The notes: generated by a model not told the origin, from the letters alone. A stretch of DNA of 64,000 nucleotides from JBMNOU01 sp050943215 (GCA_050943215.1 JBMNOU010000003.1:1-64000); one strand, 5' to 3'. Numbered from the stretch's first letter, positions 52,820 through 62,881 are shown. Translations and numbers: made by a program.

Positions 52820-54031
52820 ATGGCAAAAGCAAAGTTTGAAAGAACCAAACCACATGTAAACATTGGTACAATCGGTCATGTTGACCATGGAAAGACAACG
52901 CTTACGGCGGCGATAACGATGGCTCTTGCACAGGCAGGCCAAGCGAAAATTATGAAGTATGACGAAATAGACAAAGCGCCGGAAGAAAAAGAGAGGGGCA
53001 TTACGATCAACACCTCACACGTTGAGTATGAGACACAAAATCGTCACTATGCACATGTTGACTGCCCTGGCCACGCGGACTATGTTAAGAATATGATTAC
53101 TGGCGCTGCGCAGATGGACGGTGCAATACTGGTTGTATCCGCTGCAGACGGCCCGATGCCTCAGACAAGAGAACATATCCTTCTTGCCAGACAGGTTAAC
53201 GTTCCGAATATTGTCGTCTTCCTGAACAAAGTGGACCAGGTTGATGACGAAGAGCTTTTAGAGCTGGTTGAGATGGAAGTGAGGGATTTGCTTTCATCGT
53301 ACGAATTCCCGGGCGATGATATCCCAGTGATCAGAGGTAGCGCTCTTCAAGCGATGAACGCAATGAGTGAAGGCAAGTCGGCTAAGGAAGACCCCGATTG
53401 TAAATTTATATTTGATCTGATGGAAGTTGTTGATAGTTACATTCCGACCCCTGAAAGAGATGTGGACAAGTCTTTCTTAATGCCGATAGAAGACGTATTC
53501 TCGATCACAGGCCGCGGCACAGTTGCGACGGGCAGAGTGGAAAGAGGCATGGTCAAGGTGCAGGATTCTGTTGAAATCGTTGGTATGACTGAGAAAACAA
53601 GAGAAGTTGTAGTAACGGGCGTTGAGATGTTCAGAAAACTGCTAGACCAGGCGATGGCAGGAGACAACGTCGGGCTATTGCTGCGCGGCGTACAGAGAAA
53701 TGAAATTGAACGCGGTCAGGTGCTTGCAAAAAAAGGAACGATCAAACCGCATACGCATTTCAATGGCCAAGTATACGTCTTAAAGAAGGAAGAGGGAGGA
53801 CGTCATACACCGTTCTTTAACGGTTACAGACCGCAGTTCTATTTCAGAACAACTGACGTGACTGGAAGCATCACGCTTCCTGAAGGAACTGAAATGGTAA
53901 TGCCCGGAGACAACATTCAGATGGAGATTAAGCTAATAACACCGATCGCTATCGAAGAAGGCCTCCGTTTCGCCATCCGTGAGGGCGGCAGAACGGTTGG
54001 TTCGGGTGTCGTTACTAGCGTTATTGAATAA
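52820..54031 (+). CDS. tuf: elongation factor Tu
   Basis: A 403-residue EF-Tu that carries aminoacyl-tRNA to the ribosome. It has GHVDHGKTTLTAAI, DCPGHADYVKNM and NKVDQVDDEE, with KERGITINTSHVEYET as the effector loop. The small insert of about seven residues in the G domain relative to E. coli is common in Clostridia. AGGAGG stands 8 bases before the ATG. The 107-base gap after fusA contains a TATAAT but no clear -35. Confidence 0.97.
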   Translation: MAKAKFERTKPHVNIGTIGHVDHGKTTLTAAITMALAQAGQAKIMKYDEIDKAPEEKERGITINTSHVEYETQNRHYAHVDCPGHADYVKNMITGAAQMDGAILVVSAADGPMPQTREHILLARQVNVPNIVVFLNKVDQVDDEELLELVEMEVRDLLSSYEFPGDDIPVIRGSALQAMNAMSEGKSAKEDPDCKFIFDLMEVVDSYIPTPERDVDKSFLMPIEDVFSITGRGTVATGRVERGMVKVQDSVEIVGMTEKTREVVVTGVEMFRKLLDQAMAGDNVGLLLRGVQRNEIERGQVLAKKGTIKPHTHFNGQVYVLKKEEGGRHTPFFNGYRPQFYFRTTDVTGSITLPEGTEMVMPGDNIQMEIKLITPIAIEEGLRFAIREGGRTVGSGVVTSVIE

Positions 54032-54042
54032 AAACTTTATAT

Positions 54043-54070
54043 AAAAAGAGAGGGTACGCCCTCTCTTTTT
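54043..54070 (+). terminator. intrinsic terminator after tuf
   Basis: AAAAAGAGAGGG (54043-54054) pairs with CCCTCTCTTTTT (54059-54070) around TACG. It ends the str operon. Confidence 0.9.
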
Positions 54071-54127
54071 GTATTCTCAGGTGTTTGCCAACACTCATAT
54101 CCTATTAAATGAGCGAATAATAACGAG

Positions 54128-54156
54128 TTGAAATACCATATATATTCATGTATACT
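54128..54156 (+). promoter_or_regulatory. sigma-A promoter of pfkA
   Basis: TTGAAA (54128-54133) and TATACT (54151-54156) with a 17-base spacer, 53 bases before the start codon. Confidence 0.7.
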
Positions 54157-54209
54157 AAATTAATATATATTTCTGAGAAAATATTTTTTAACATATAACG
54201 GAGGGAATA

Positions 54210-55271
54210 ATGGCAAAGAAACGAATCGGAATCCTAACAAGCGGTGGGGATTGCCCCGGACTGAACGCTGCCATTAGAGGTGTGGCAAAGGCTTCGTACC
54301 AGCTTTTTGATGATGCAGAGATCGTTGGGATTATGGATGGATATGGCGGTTTAATTAATGCACAGCACCGGACAATGGCCAAAGAGGAGTTTTCAGGAAT
54401 ACTGACGCTTGGGGGGACAATACTAAGAACATCAAGGCAGAGAAGTTCAACAATGCGTGAAAACTCGGGCAAATATCTTGACACATTTAAAGCGATGGCC
54501 AAAAACTATGAAAAGATGCAGCTCGATTGTCTAATCTGCATTGGAGGAAACGGCACGCATACCGCTGCTGGTATTTTATCGCAGCAGGGGCTTAATGTTA
54601 TCGGCCTTCCTAAAACTATTGACAACGATGTTTGGGATACGGAAGTCACATTCGGATACCAAAGCGCTGTTGATATAGCTACAGATGTGATCGACAGAGT
54701 ACATACAACAGCTATATCGCATTCCCGCGTAATCGTTGTGGAACTAATGGGCAATACCGCCGGATGGCTGACGCTCAGTGCCGGACTTGCCGGTGGAGCA
54801 GACGTGATACTGCTTCCGGAAATACCATATAATATCAACGCTGTAGCAGACGTTATCAATGACAGGTATGAATGCGGCAAACATTTTTCGATTATCGCCA
54901 TCGCCGAGGGTGCGAGAAGCGTTCAGGATGACGAAAGTCAAGACTTAAAAGGTAAGCATTATTCGGTTGGATATAAGCTGGCAGATCAGCTTAATCAGGT
55001 TATTGATATCGACACGCGCGTGGTTGTACCCGGGCATTACCAGCGTGGCGGCGCGCCGTGTCCATATGATCGGGTTCTCGCCACACAGATGGGTGTGCAT
55101 GCTGCCAAGCTGATCGAGCAGCGGCAATTTGGAAGAACAGTATCAGTAAAAAATGGGCAGGTTACCTCTAATAAAATTAGCGACGTTGCCGGCAAGACAA
55201 AAACGATTCCGTCCGATGCTCCGTTGTTACAGGTTGGACGCGATATCGGCATCAGCTATGGTGAAGCATAG
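54210..55271 (+). CDS. pfkA: 6-phosphofructokinase
   Basis: A 353-residue phosphofructokinase of the group III (mixed) type. It has ILTSGGDCPGLNAAIRG, PKTIDNDVWDTE and VVVPGHYQRGGAP. The phosphate-donor motif is CIGGNGTHT: the Gly in the fourth place points to ATP use, while PKTIDND occurs in pyrophosphate and mixed enzymes. The usual Asp of GGDG is Asn here. It stands alone with its own promoter and terminator. It makes fructose 1,6-bisphosphate; a related activity cannot be excluded. Confidence 0.88.
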   Translation: MAKKRIGILTSGGDCPGLNAAIRGVAKASYQLFDDAEIVGIMDGYGGLINAQHRTMAKEEFSGILTLGGTILRTSRQRSSTMRENSGKYLDTFKAMAKNYEKMQLDCLICIGGNGTHTAAGILSQQGLNVIGLPKTIDNDVWDTEVTFGYQSAVDIATDVIDRVHTTAISHSRVIVVELMGNTAGWLTLSAGLAGGADVILLPEIPYNINAVADVINDRYECGKHFSIIAIAEGARSVQDDESQDLKGKHYSVGYKLADQLNQVIDIDTRVVVPGHYQRGGAPCPYDRVLATQMGVHAAKLIEQRQFGRTVSVKNGQVTSNKISDVAGKTKTIPSDAPLLQVGRDIGISYGEA

Positions 55272-55281
55272 ACTATAAAAG

Positions 55282-55311
55282 GCGGTTTGCATGGTGCAGG
55301 TCGCTTTTTTT
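55282..55311 (+). terminator. intrinsic terminator after pfkA
   Basis: GCGGTTTGCA (55282-55291) pairs, with three G-U pairs, with TGCAGGTCGC (55295-55304) and seven T follow. Confidence 0.8.
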
Positions 55312-55350
55312 ATGGGCAATGCTGAGGGCAGAGAAGTTCAAGGTTCACGG

Positions 55351-55379
55351 TTGACACATATATTGTAATCAACTAATAT
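55351..55379 (+). promoter_or_regulatory. promoter of the glmU operon
   Basis: TTGACA (55351-55356) and TAATAT (55374-55379) with a 17-base spacer, 35 bases before glmU. Same -35 and -10 as the proposed rpoB promoter. Confidence 0.6.
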
Positions 55380-55413
55380 CAATATGGTATCTTTAATTTT
55401 GGGAGATTATAAC

Positions 55414-56781
55414 ATGAAAAAGGATTGTTTTGCTGTCGTATTGGCAGCAGGCGAGGGAAAACGCATGAACTCGGCATTACCGAAGGTGATTCATCAAGTA
55501 GCCGGCAAGGCGCTAGCGGAATGGACAGTGGATGCGGCCAGTCGGGCCACCGGTATGGCGCCTGTACTTGTCGTCGGAAATGGGTCGGAAAAAGTACGGG
55601 AATATTTCGGTAACCGCGTCAGGTATGCCGTTCAGACTAAGCAGCTTGGCACAGGCCATGCAGTCATGGCGGCAAGAGACTATATCAAAGGTAACGGGTA
55701 TGTCCTCATTGTGGCCGGAGACATGCCGCTAATTCGCGCAGAAACGCTTTCAAAGGTTGCAGAAAATGCTATAAACAGTAAACTTGGAGTATGTTTATTA
55801 ACTGCCGCTGTGGCAGATCCATCCGGATACGGAAGAATCGTACGTGAAAAAGATGGCGGGCTGCGTATCGTTGAGCAAAAAGACGCAACCGATCAGGAAC
55901 TTAAAATAAACGAAATAAACCTATCGGTTTATTGTTTTAATATACCGCTGCTGCTTGAAGCTTTAGATAATGTCAGCGACGATAATGCGCAGGGGGAATA
56001 CTATCTAACGGATTGCGTTGAATATATCGTGAGCCATGGGCATAGGGCGGAGACGGTGTTCTGCGATGATGCTAGTGAATGCCTCGGTGTCAACGACAGA
56101 GCTCAAATGGCGGCTGCCGCAGAGGTATTAAGACAAAGAATCAATTCTACCCTGATGCTTGGCGGTGTAACGATTATCGATCCTAAAAACACATACATCG
56201 ACGCAACAGTCAGAATCGGGCAGGATGCTGTTGTCTATCCGGGTGTTGTGATAGAAGGCCATACAGTAATCGGTAAAGATACGGTGCTTTATCCCGGTAG
56301 CCGAATCGTAAACAGCACGATCGGCAATGGCACAATGGTGCAGAATTCAGTCATTATCGAATCATCCATTGGCGATAATAGCACAATCGGGCCGTATGCT
56401 TATTTAAGGCCGGGCAGCAACATAGGAAATGGCTGCCGCGTTGGTGATTTTGTAGAGGTTAAGAATTCTTTGATAAAGGACGGTGCAAAGGTGTCGCATT
56501 TATCGTATATTGGTGATGGAGAGATCGGCGAAAAATCAAATATCGGCTGCGGAGTCGTGTTTGTCAACTATGACGGAATCAAAAAAAGCAAGACAACGGT
56601 TGGCAACAATGTTTTCGTAGGTTGTAACGCAAACCTTGTTGCACCGATAACGATCGAGGACGGCGCATATATTGCTGCGGGGTCAACGGTGACAAAGAAC
56701 GTCGAAAAAGATGCGCTTTGCATTGCCAGAAGCAGACAAACTGTTATTGAAGGATGGTCAAAAAGAAGGAGAGGCGAATGA
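55414..56781 (+). CDS. glmU: bifunctional GlmU (GlcNAc-1-P uridyltransferase / acetyltransferase)
   Basis: A 455-residue enzyme that makes UDP-GlcNAc. The N-terminal nucleotidyltransferase (1-230) has VVLAAGEGKRMNS, KQLGTGHAVMA and VAGDMPLI. The C-terminal left-handed beta helix (about 250-440) has hexapeptide repeats and the acetyltransferase site with GDFVEVKNS and HLSYIGDGEIGEKSNIG. ATG 55414 follows GGGAG; a start at 55384 has no site. It heads a four- to five-gene operon and feeds MurA with substrate. Confidence 0.95.
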   Translation: MKKDCFAVVLAAGEGKRMNSALPKVIHQVAGKALAEWTVDAASRATGMAPVLVVGNGSEKVREYFGNRVRYAVQTKQLGTGHAVMAARDYIKGNGYVLIVAGDMPLIRAETLSKVAENAINSKLGVCLLTAAVADPSGYGRIVREKDGGLRIVEQKDATDQELKINEINLSVYCFNIPLLLEALDNVSDDNAQGEYYLTDCVEYIVSHGHRAETVFCDDASECLGVNDRAQMAAAAEVLRQRINSTLMLGGVTIIDPKNTYIDATVRIGQDAVVYPGVVIEGHTVIGKDTVLYPGSRIVNSTIGNGTMVQNSVIIESSIGDNSTIGPYAYLRPGSNIGNGCRVGDFVEVKNSLIKDGAKVSHLSYIGDGEIGEKSNIGCGVVFVNYDGIKKSKTTVGNNVFVGCNANLVAPITIEDGAYIAAGSTVTKNVEKDALCIARSRQTVIEGWSKRRRGE

Positions 56782-57488
56782 GAAAAGCTTTCTTTTTTGA
56801 TCTCGACGGTACGCTGCTGCCGATGGATATGGAAATGTTCTTTCAATTGTATTTTAAGGGAGTCAGAAAGAGCGGTTTGTTCAACAGAATATCGGAAGAG
56901 CAGGGTGAGGAGATATTCAGCAAAGCGGTATATGAGATGCTGGCAAACGACGGAAGAGCACTGAACAAGGATGTTTTTTTTCAAGCGATAGAAAATGCGT
57001 CAGGCGTAAAAAGTGATCTGCTAATGCGGTATATGGACCGTTTTTATGACAACGAGTTTAAGCAGGTTAAGAAGAGTACCTGTACTAATGAAAGTGTCTG
57101 CCAGATCATTGAAGAACTAAAAAAGAAAGGTTACCGCCTAATTCTTGCGACCAACCCGGTTTTCCCTAGAAAGGCTACAGATCAAAGGATTGAGTGGGCC
57201 GGCCTTTTGCCAAAAGATTTTGAATATATTTCATATTATGATAATTCAAGCTATTGCAAGCCCAATCCAAAATATTATACCGAAATACTTCGGAATACGC
57301 GGCTTAGCGCAGACGAATGCTATATAGTGGGCAATGATGTAGCGGAAGACATGAGTGCCGTTGCGCTTGGGTTCAAGGGGTTTTTAGTGCTGGACCATGT
57401 AATCGGAGATATAAGGAAGGTGCCCCAATGCGATATGGGAGACTATTCAAAGCTGCTAGATTTAGTAAGAAATCTTCAGCCGATTTAA
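56778..57488 (+). CDS. HAD-family hydrolase
   Basis: A 236-residue HAD phosphatase. Motif I is FFDLDGTLLPMD, motif II is LILATNP, motif III has Lys in SYCKPNPKYY, and motif IV is IVGNDVAEDM. A helical cap lies between motifs I and II (about 20-110). The substrate is unknown; phosphoglycolate- or sugar-phosphate-type enzymes share this layout. It overlaps glmU by 4 bases (ATGA) and its 3' end overlaps pth, so all three are translationally coupled. Confidence 0.85.
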   Translation: MRKAFFFDLDGTLLPMDMEMFFQLYFKGVRKSGLFNRISEEQGEEIFSKAVYEMLANDGRALNKDVFFQAIENASGVKSDLLMRYMDRFYDNEFKQVKKSTCTNESVCQIIEELKKKGYRLILATNPVFPRKATDQRIEWAGLLPKDFEYISYYDNSSYCKPNPKYYTEILRNTRLSADECYIVGNDVAEDMSAVALGFKGFLVLDHVIGDIRKVPQCDMGDYSKLLDLVRNLQPI

Positions 57489-58039
57489 CCGGTGAGTTTT
57501 ATATTGTAGGGCTCGGCAACCCGGGCGGCCGATATGCGCATACCCGGCATAATGCGGGTTTCGACGTTGTGTCTATCCTATCGCAGCGCTATGGTATTTC
57601 TGTGCGCATTTTTGCGTATAATGCTCGGATGGGAACGGGTAACATAAAAGATAAAAAGGTTGTTTTAGCGATGCCTCAGACATATATGAACAACTCGGGA
57701 GAGAGCGTCAAGGTGATGGCCGGGGCATTACGCATTAGAAAAGGGCAGTTAATCGTCGTATATGACGATATCGACCTTGATACAGGCACTGTGCGCATCA
57801 AAGCAAAAGGAAGTGCGGGAACGCACAAAGGCATGAAATCGATCATCTATCATCTTGGAACGGATGATTTTATGCGCGTCAGGGTAGGTATCGGCAAACC
57901 TCAAGGGGATATTGTTGATTATGTGATCGGTGAGTATCAAGATAAACAGACTGCTTACGAAACGCTGGTAAAAGCAGCGGATGCGATCGAGACGATCATT
58001 AAAGAAGGTATTTATGAGGCGCAAAACCGCTTCAATTAG
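57428..58039 (+). CDS. pth: peptidyl-tRNA hydrolase
   Basis: A 203-residue Pth that recycles tRNA from peptidyl-tRNA. It has IVGLGNPGGRYAHTRHNAGFD with the catalytic His, PQTYMNNSGESV and VYDDIDLDTG, and GTHKGMKSI. The start is ATG 57428, 5 bases after GGAAGGTG and inside the HAD gene. No start codon exists closer to the conserved FYIVGLGNPG, so the protein has an N-terminal extension of about 24 residues. Confidence 0.93.
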   Translation: MRYGRLFKAARFSKKSSADLTGEFYIVGLGNPGGRYAHTRHNAGFDVVSILSQRYGISVRIFAYNARMGTGNIKDKKVVLAMPQTYMNNSGESVKVMAGALRIRKGQLIVVYDDIDLDTGTVRIKAKGSAGTHKGMKSIIYHLGTDDFMRVRVGIGKPQGDIVDYVIGEYQDKQTAYETLVKAADAIETIIKEGIYEAQNRFN

Positions 58040-58057
58040 CATACAAAGGTTTATGAC

Positions 58058-61000
58058 ATGCGGATAACCGAACATATTGCAAAGACGGAAGAATTTGCAA
58101 AGCTGAAAGATACGATACGGGCAGGGAAAGTTCCCTGCTCGGTTTTTGGAGTTCCGGATAGTTTAAAACCGTATCTGCCCGCCGCGATATCCGAGACATT
58201 TGCGCGTCCTGTCATTGTGGTATGCGCTTCAGAGGAAAAAGCGGAATCGTTTGCCGAGGCTGCCCCGGGTGCTGTTTATATTCCCAAAAGGCCGCTGCAG
58301 CTGCGTTCGTCAGTTGCCCGAAGCAGAGAGATGATGTTCAAACGGATAGACAGTATATCGCGGCTTGTTTCAGGCAAGACCCGCCTGGCCTTTTTGTGTG
58401 TAGAGGCGCTTGCGGCAAGGCTTGCGCCCAAAGAAGATTTCCTGGGTGCGCATATCACTATTGAAAAGGGGGGCGTTTACGACCCCGAAAAGATAATACA
58501 GCAGCTTGTGCTGATGGGTTATGAGAGAGTGGGAGCGGTGGAGACAGCCGGCCAGGCCGCAAGGCGCGGTGAGATACTCGATGTATTTTGCCCCGGAGAA
58601 ATGTCACCATACCGAATCGACTTTTTTGATAACATTGTGGAGAGCATTCACGAATTTGATCCGGGCTCGCAGCGGAGAAGCAAAAGAGCCAGAAATAAAA
58701 TTGTGGTAAAGCCGGCGGTAGAGCTTGTGCTCTCGGAGTCCGTTGCAAAAAAAAGTGCAGAATATTTCAAGAAAATTCATACTGACAGTCAAACACTATC
58801 GTTTAAATTTAAAGAATACGCAAGAGGTATTGGAAAAAGGCGATTTTTTGAAGACATGGAGAATTACGCATATGTTTTCTGCAGTAGCACTCTTTTTGAT
58901 TACCTGCCAACAGCGTTGGTGATATTTGATGACTACAAGCGTGTCAAAGAAGACGCAAAGGAATGCAATGAAGCATATAACCAAAGATTAAAAATACTGA
59001 TTAATAATAATGAAGCCATTACTGACCAACAAGTACTTTACCATTCGTTCCCAGAGATCATAGCGCGCTCAAAAAAGCATGATGTGTTTGATTTTTGCGT
59101 AATCGACAAATCGTCGGATTTGAACCCGAAAAGTGAAATCAGAGTTCATGCGAAAAATGCGCTTTCGTATAATAAAAAGCTTGATATACTCAGCCAGGAT
59201 ATAAAAACGCGGGTGAAAAACGGTTGGCGTGTCTATCTTGTCTGCGGCAATCTACAAAGGGCTGATAAGCTTTCATACGACCTAACGGAAAAGGGACTCA
59301 GCGTTCCCTGCATCAAAAGCGGACGCGATCTTTATCAGGGCGAAGTAGCCACATACCCGGACAAGCTGATATTCGGCTTTGAATTGAGTACTCTCAAAAC
59401 CTATTTTTTAGGTGAGCATGAGATATTCGGTTTTGTAAAAAAAAGAAATCGATCATCATCAAGGAAAAGGCTAGATGTTTTTGCGGATCTGAAGACCGGA
59501 GATATGATTGTTCATGACGTGCACGGCAAAGGACGCTTTTTGGGACTGGTCAAAAAAGAGGTTCAGGGTATATCGCGTGATTATATAAAGCTAGAATATC
59601 GGGACGGTGATAAGCTATTCATACCTACCGACCAGATCGACAGAGTCCAAAAATATATGGGTGGAGAAGGAGAGAGGCTCTCAAAGCTGGGCGGCAAGGA
59701 ATGGGGCCAGACGAAGGCCCGGGTCAAAAAATCACTGAAAGCGCTTGCGGAAGATCTTGTTTCGATCTATAGTGAGCGGCTCAATAAAAAAGGGTATAAA
59801 TATGGTGAGGATACAATCTGGCAAAAGCAGTTTGAAGATAATTTTCCATATGAAGAGACGGAGGGGCAGATAAAGAGTAATGAAGAAATAAAAAAGGATA
59901 TGCAGCAGGATAAGGTCATGGACCGCCTTTTGTTGGGAGATGTAGGGTATGGCAAAACGGAGGTCGCCATGCGCGCGTGCTTCAAAGCTGTTATGGAAGG
60001 GCGACAATGCGCTGTGCTTGTACCGACGACATTGCTTGCGCGCCAGCATTATCACACTTTTTCGGAACGGTTTGGCGAATTCGCCGTGCAGATAGAGACA
60101 ATATCCAGGTATGTATCTGCGAGTGATCAGAAACGTATATTACAGGGCATAAAAGCGGGTACGGTAGATGTTGTAATCGGCACGCACAGGCTGCTGTCGC
60201 GCGATGTGGTCTTTAAAGACTTAGGGCTGCTAGTTATCGACGAAGAGCATCGGTTTGGAGTATCGCATAAGGAACGCATAAAGGATTTAAAGAGAAGCGT
60301 TGATGTACTGACATTATCCGCGACACCCATTCCAAGGACGCTGCAGATGTCACTGACGGGCATTCGTGATATGAGCCTTATTGATACGCCGCCTGAAGAC
60401 CGCAAGGCGCCCGAGAGCTATGTAATGGAGTATTCGGGTCAGCTTGTGCGCGAAGCGGTACTAAGTGAGATGGAGCGCGATGGACAAGTCTATTTTGTAT
60501 GCAGGCAGATTGCTCTTATGGATAAACTGATGGGTGATCTTATAAGATACGTTCCTGAAGCGAGGGTTGCGAAAGCCCACGGACGGATGGGCGAGGCGGC
60601 TATCGAAAAAGTTATGGTAGATTTTATGGCAGGAGGTTATGATGTGCTGCTTTGTACGACCATAATTGAATCGGGGATCGATATCCCTAGCGTCAATACT
60701 GTCATCGTTTACGAGGCAGATAAATTCGGACTGGCGCAGCTTTATCAGCTTAAAGGCAGGGTTGGGCGCGCAACACAGAGTTCGTATGCATATCTTACAT
60801 ATCTGCCCGGTACGCATATGACCACCGAGGCTGAAAAAAGGCTGCAGACGATTGCCGAGTTTACCGAGCTGGGTGCAGGCTTTAAGGTTGCGATGAGGGA
60901 TTTGGAGATCAGGGGTGCCGGCAACCTTTTAGGTCCTGAGCAATCTGGGCAGATGGCTGCTGTCGGGTATGATATGTACTGCCGGCTGATGCGGGAGGCT

Positions 61001-61492
61001 GTAGCAGAAATAAGAGGCCAAAAGACAGAACCCATCAGTGATGCTTCGGTGGAAATAAAAATAAACGCCTATGTACCTTCCACATATATTAAAGATGAGA
61101 TTCTGCGCATAGAGGCATATAAAAAGATTGCTGCCGTTGATGGAATGCAAAGCGCAAAGCAGATTAAGGAAGAGATTGCTGATAGGTACGGTGCCGTGCC
61201 AAAACCGGTAGAAAACTTAATACTGATTTCACTGATCAAAAGTTTTGCGTTAAGAGCAGGAATTGTTTCTGTAACAAGAAACGGTAGGGTTTTTACACTC
61301 AAATATGGCGAAGAGAGCCGGCTCAATGTAAACAAATTATTAAAAGTTTTGGAGCAATATAAAAATATGGCGCAGCTAAAATCAGCGATACCTCCATATA
61401 TTGTTTTTAAAGCACAAACTAATGCAATAGATGCACTGCTGAAGTTTTTAAAAGAAGCAAGGCGTTGCATAATTCATGAGCATAAAGTATAA
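58058..61492 (+). CDS. mfd: transcription-repair coupling factor Mfd
   Basis: An 1144-residue Mfd, which removes stalled RNA polymerase and recruits UvrA. The N-terminal UvrB-like part is followed by the polymerase-interacting domain (about 480-545, GDMIVHDVHGKGRF) and a RecG-like translocase with Walker A GDVGYGKTEVAMRA (about 627), DEEH box VIDEEHRFGV (about 727), TLSATPIPRTLQMSL, and GRVGRATQSSYAYL. The C-terminal D7 domain is present. It starts 18 bases after pth. Confidence 0.96.
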   Translation: MRITEHIAKTEEFAKLKDTIRAGKVPCSVFGVPDSLKPYLPAAISETFARPVIVVCASEEKAESFAEAAPGAVYIPKRPLQLRSSVARSREMMFKRIDSISRLVSGKTRLAFLCVEALAARLAPKEDFLGAHITIEKGGVYDPEKIIQQLVLMGYERVGAVETAGQAARRGEILDVFCPGEMSPYRIDFFDNIVESIHEFDPGSQRRSKRARNKIVVKPAVELVLSESVAKKSAEYFKKIHTDSQTLSFKFKEYARGIGKRRFFEDMENYAYVFCSSTLFDYLPTALVIFDDYKRVKEDAKECNEAYNQRLKILINNNEAITDQQVLYHSFPEIIARSKKHDVFDFCVIDKSSDLNPKSEIRVHAKNALSYNKKLDILSQDIKTRVKNGWRVYLVCGNLQRADKLSYDLTEKGLSVPCIKSGRDLYQGEVATYPDKLIFGFELSTLKTYFLGEHEIFGFVKKRNRSSSRKRLDVFADLKTGDMIVHDVHGKGRFLGLVKKEVQGISRDYIKLEYRDGDKLFIPTDQIDRVQKYMGGEGERLSKLGGKEWGQTKARVKKSLKALAEDLVSIYSERLNKKGYKYGEDTIWQKQFEDNFPYEETEGQIKSNEEIKKDMQQDKVMDRLLLGDVGYGKTEVAMRACFKAVMEGRQCAVLVPTTLLARQHYHTFSERFGEFAVQIETISRYVSASDQKRILQGIKAGTVDVVIGTHRLLSRDVVFKDLGLLVIDEEHRFGVSHKERIKDLKRSVDVLTLSATPIPRTLQMSLTGIRDMSLIDTPPEDRKAPESYVMEYSGQLVREAVLSEMERDGQVYFVCRQIALMDKLMGDLIRYVPEARVAKAHGRMGEAAIEKVMVDFMAGGYDVLLCTTIIESGIDIPSVNTVIVYEADKFGLAQLYQLKGRVGRATQSSYAYLTYLPGTHMTTEAEKRLQTIAEFTELGAGFKVAMRDLEIRGAGNLLGPEQSGQMAAVGYDMYCRLMREAVAEIRGQKTEPISDASVEIKINAYVPSTYIKDEILRIEAYKKIAAVDGMQSAKQIKEEIADRYGAVPKPVENLILISLIKSFALRAGIVSVTRNGRVFTLKYGEESRLNVNKLLKVLEQYKNMAQLKSAIPPYIVFKAQTNAIDALLKFLKEARRCIIHEHKV

Positions 61493-61555
61493 TTGTATGT
61501 TAGTATTATTCCAAAGATGATGTCTTTATTAGGACACAGGAGGGAACGAATCTTT

Positions 61556-62881
61556 ATGAACAAGTATAAAATCATCGCAGTGGTGATCGTATGCATACTC
61601 ATTTTCACGGGATGTTCACTTGTGAGGATTGATGAAAATAAGGTTGCTAATTTAGTGGTCGCCACTGTTAACGGAAAGGATATATTAAGATATCACGTTA
61701 ATGAGAATACGGTAAGATATTATGTTCAAGTCGGCTTGTCCGAAAGCGGACTAACTGAGGAGGATCTAAGGGCTGCAGAGCTTAAGAAGGTTTATGATGA
61801 TCAAAGAAACCAAATACTAGACAAGATGGTTTTAAATGAACTTTTGCTTCAGAAAGCGCCTGAGCTTGGCGTAACGTTAACGGATGAAGAAAAAAAAGCC
61901 AACCTTAAAAGTTCAGAAGAAATTTTCGAGGCTCAAAAAAAAGGTATCCGTATTCGGGTTGAAGAAGAATTTGGCATAACATCAGCTGATTCCAATATAG
62001 AGGAAACAGATACTGATACATCTGTTGGAACACCCACACCGTCGCTAAACCCGGTCGATATGGCCGCTGTTGAGGCAGAGATTGAACGAAGGTATCAGGA
62101 ATTTCTTGATGACTTTGGATATACTACCGAAACTTACCCCGAATTCTTAAATAACCAAACCCTTATTTCAAAGGTCGGAGAGTATATTAGAGGATTGGCA
62201 GAGGTTACGGATGCGCAAGTTAAGAATTGGTATGATCAGACTCTGGTGCTTCAGCAAGAGAGAATGGACGGCGAAACATCGGCTTTTTCGTCAACTGTAA
62301 CTGGAAAACAGATTTATACATATGTTCCTCGGGATACTGTAGCAGTCAAGCAGGTTTTCCTTGCATTTGATGATACGGACCTTGTGGAAGGGGCACAAAC
62401 GTTATACGGCGATGGCCATGGTGATGAAGCGATGGCGCTTTTGCAATCTGAGATTGATGCATTGATGCCGACAGCGCTTGAAATACACCAGCGTCTTTTG
62501 GACGGAGAGAATATAGATGATCTGATTGCAGAGTACGGAGAAGATGAAAGCATGACGACAGAACCAAAAGCCACCTACGGATATTTTGTCGAATCAAGGA
62601 CAGTGGCGAATGAACCCGAGTTTAATAAGGCAGCGCTTGCTATGACGAATGTTGGTGAGATATCAGAACCTTTTGCAACACGTACCGGGGTGCATATATT
62701 GCAATGCGTCAATATATACAAACAAGGCGTTGTTCCGTTTGATGATTTGAAAGATAAAATTAAACAAGCTCTTCTACCTAGCAGACAGAATGAATATTAC
62801 AATGAGACAACGCAAAAATGGCTGGATGAAGCGGATGTTGTTTATTACCGCGACAGATTGGATATAAAAATGGAATCCTAG
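61556..62881 (+). CDS. PrsA-like foldase lipoprotein
   Basis: A 441-residue lipoprotein. The signal peptide ends in the lipobox FTGC at about residue 20. Residues 28-190 form a SurA/PrsA-like chaperone domain, an acidic Thr-rich linker (about 140-165) interrupts it, and a parvulin peptidyl-prolyl isomerase domain lies at about 265-405 (VAVKQVFLAFDD, YGYFVESRTVANEPEF, IDDLIAEYGED, TRTGVHILQC). It should assist folding of exported proteins. ATG 61556 is the start of the signal peptide; AGGAGG is 12 bases upstream. It is the last gene of the glmU operon. Confidence 0.85.
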   Translation: MNKYKIIAVVIVCILIFTGCSLVRIDENKVANLVVATVNGKDILRYHVNENTVRYYVQVGLSESGLTEEDLRAAELKKVYDDQRNQILDKMVLNELLLQKAPELGVTLTDEEKKANLKSSEEIFEAQKKGIRIRVEEEFGITSADSNIEETDTDTSVGTPTPSLNPVDMAAVEAEIERRYQEFLDDFGYTTETYPEFLNNQTLISKVGEYIRGLAEVTDAQVKNWYDQTLVLQQERMDGETSAFSSTVTGKQIYTYVPRDTVAVKQVFLAFDDTDLVEGAQTLYGDGHGDEAMALLQSEIDALMPTALEIHQRLLDGENIDDLIAEYGEDESMTTEPKATYGYFVESRTVANEPEFNKAALAMTNVGEISEPFATRTGVHILQCVNIYKQGVVPFDDLKDKIKQALLPSRQNEYYNETTQKWLDEADVVYYRDRLDIKMES

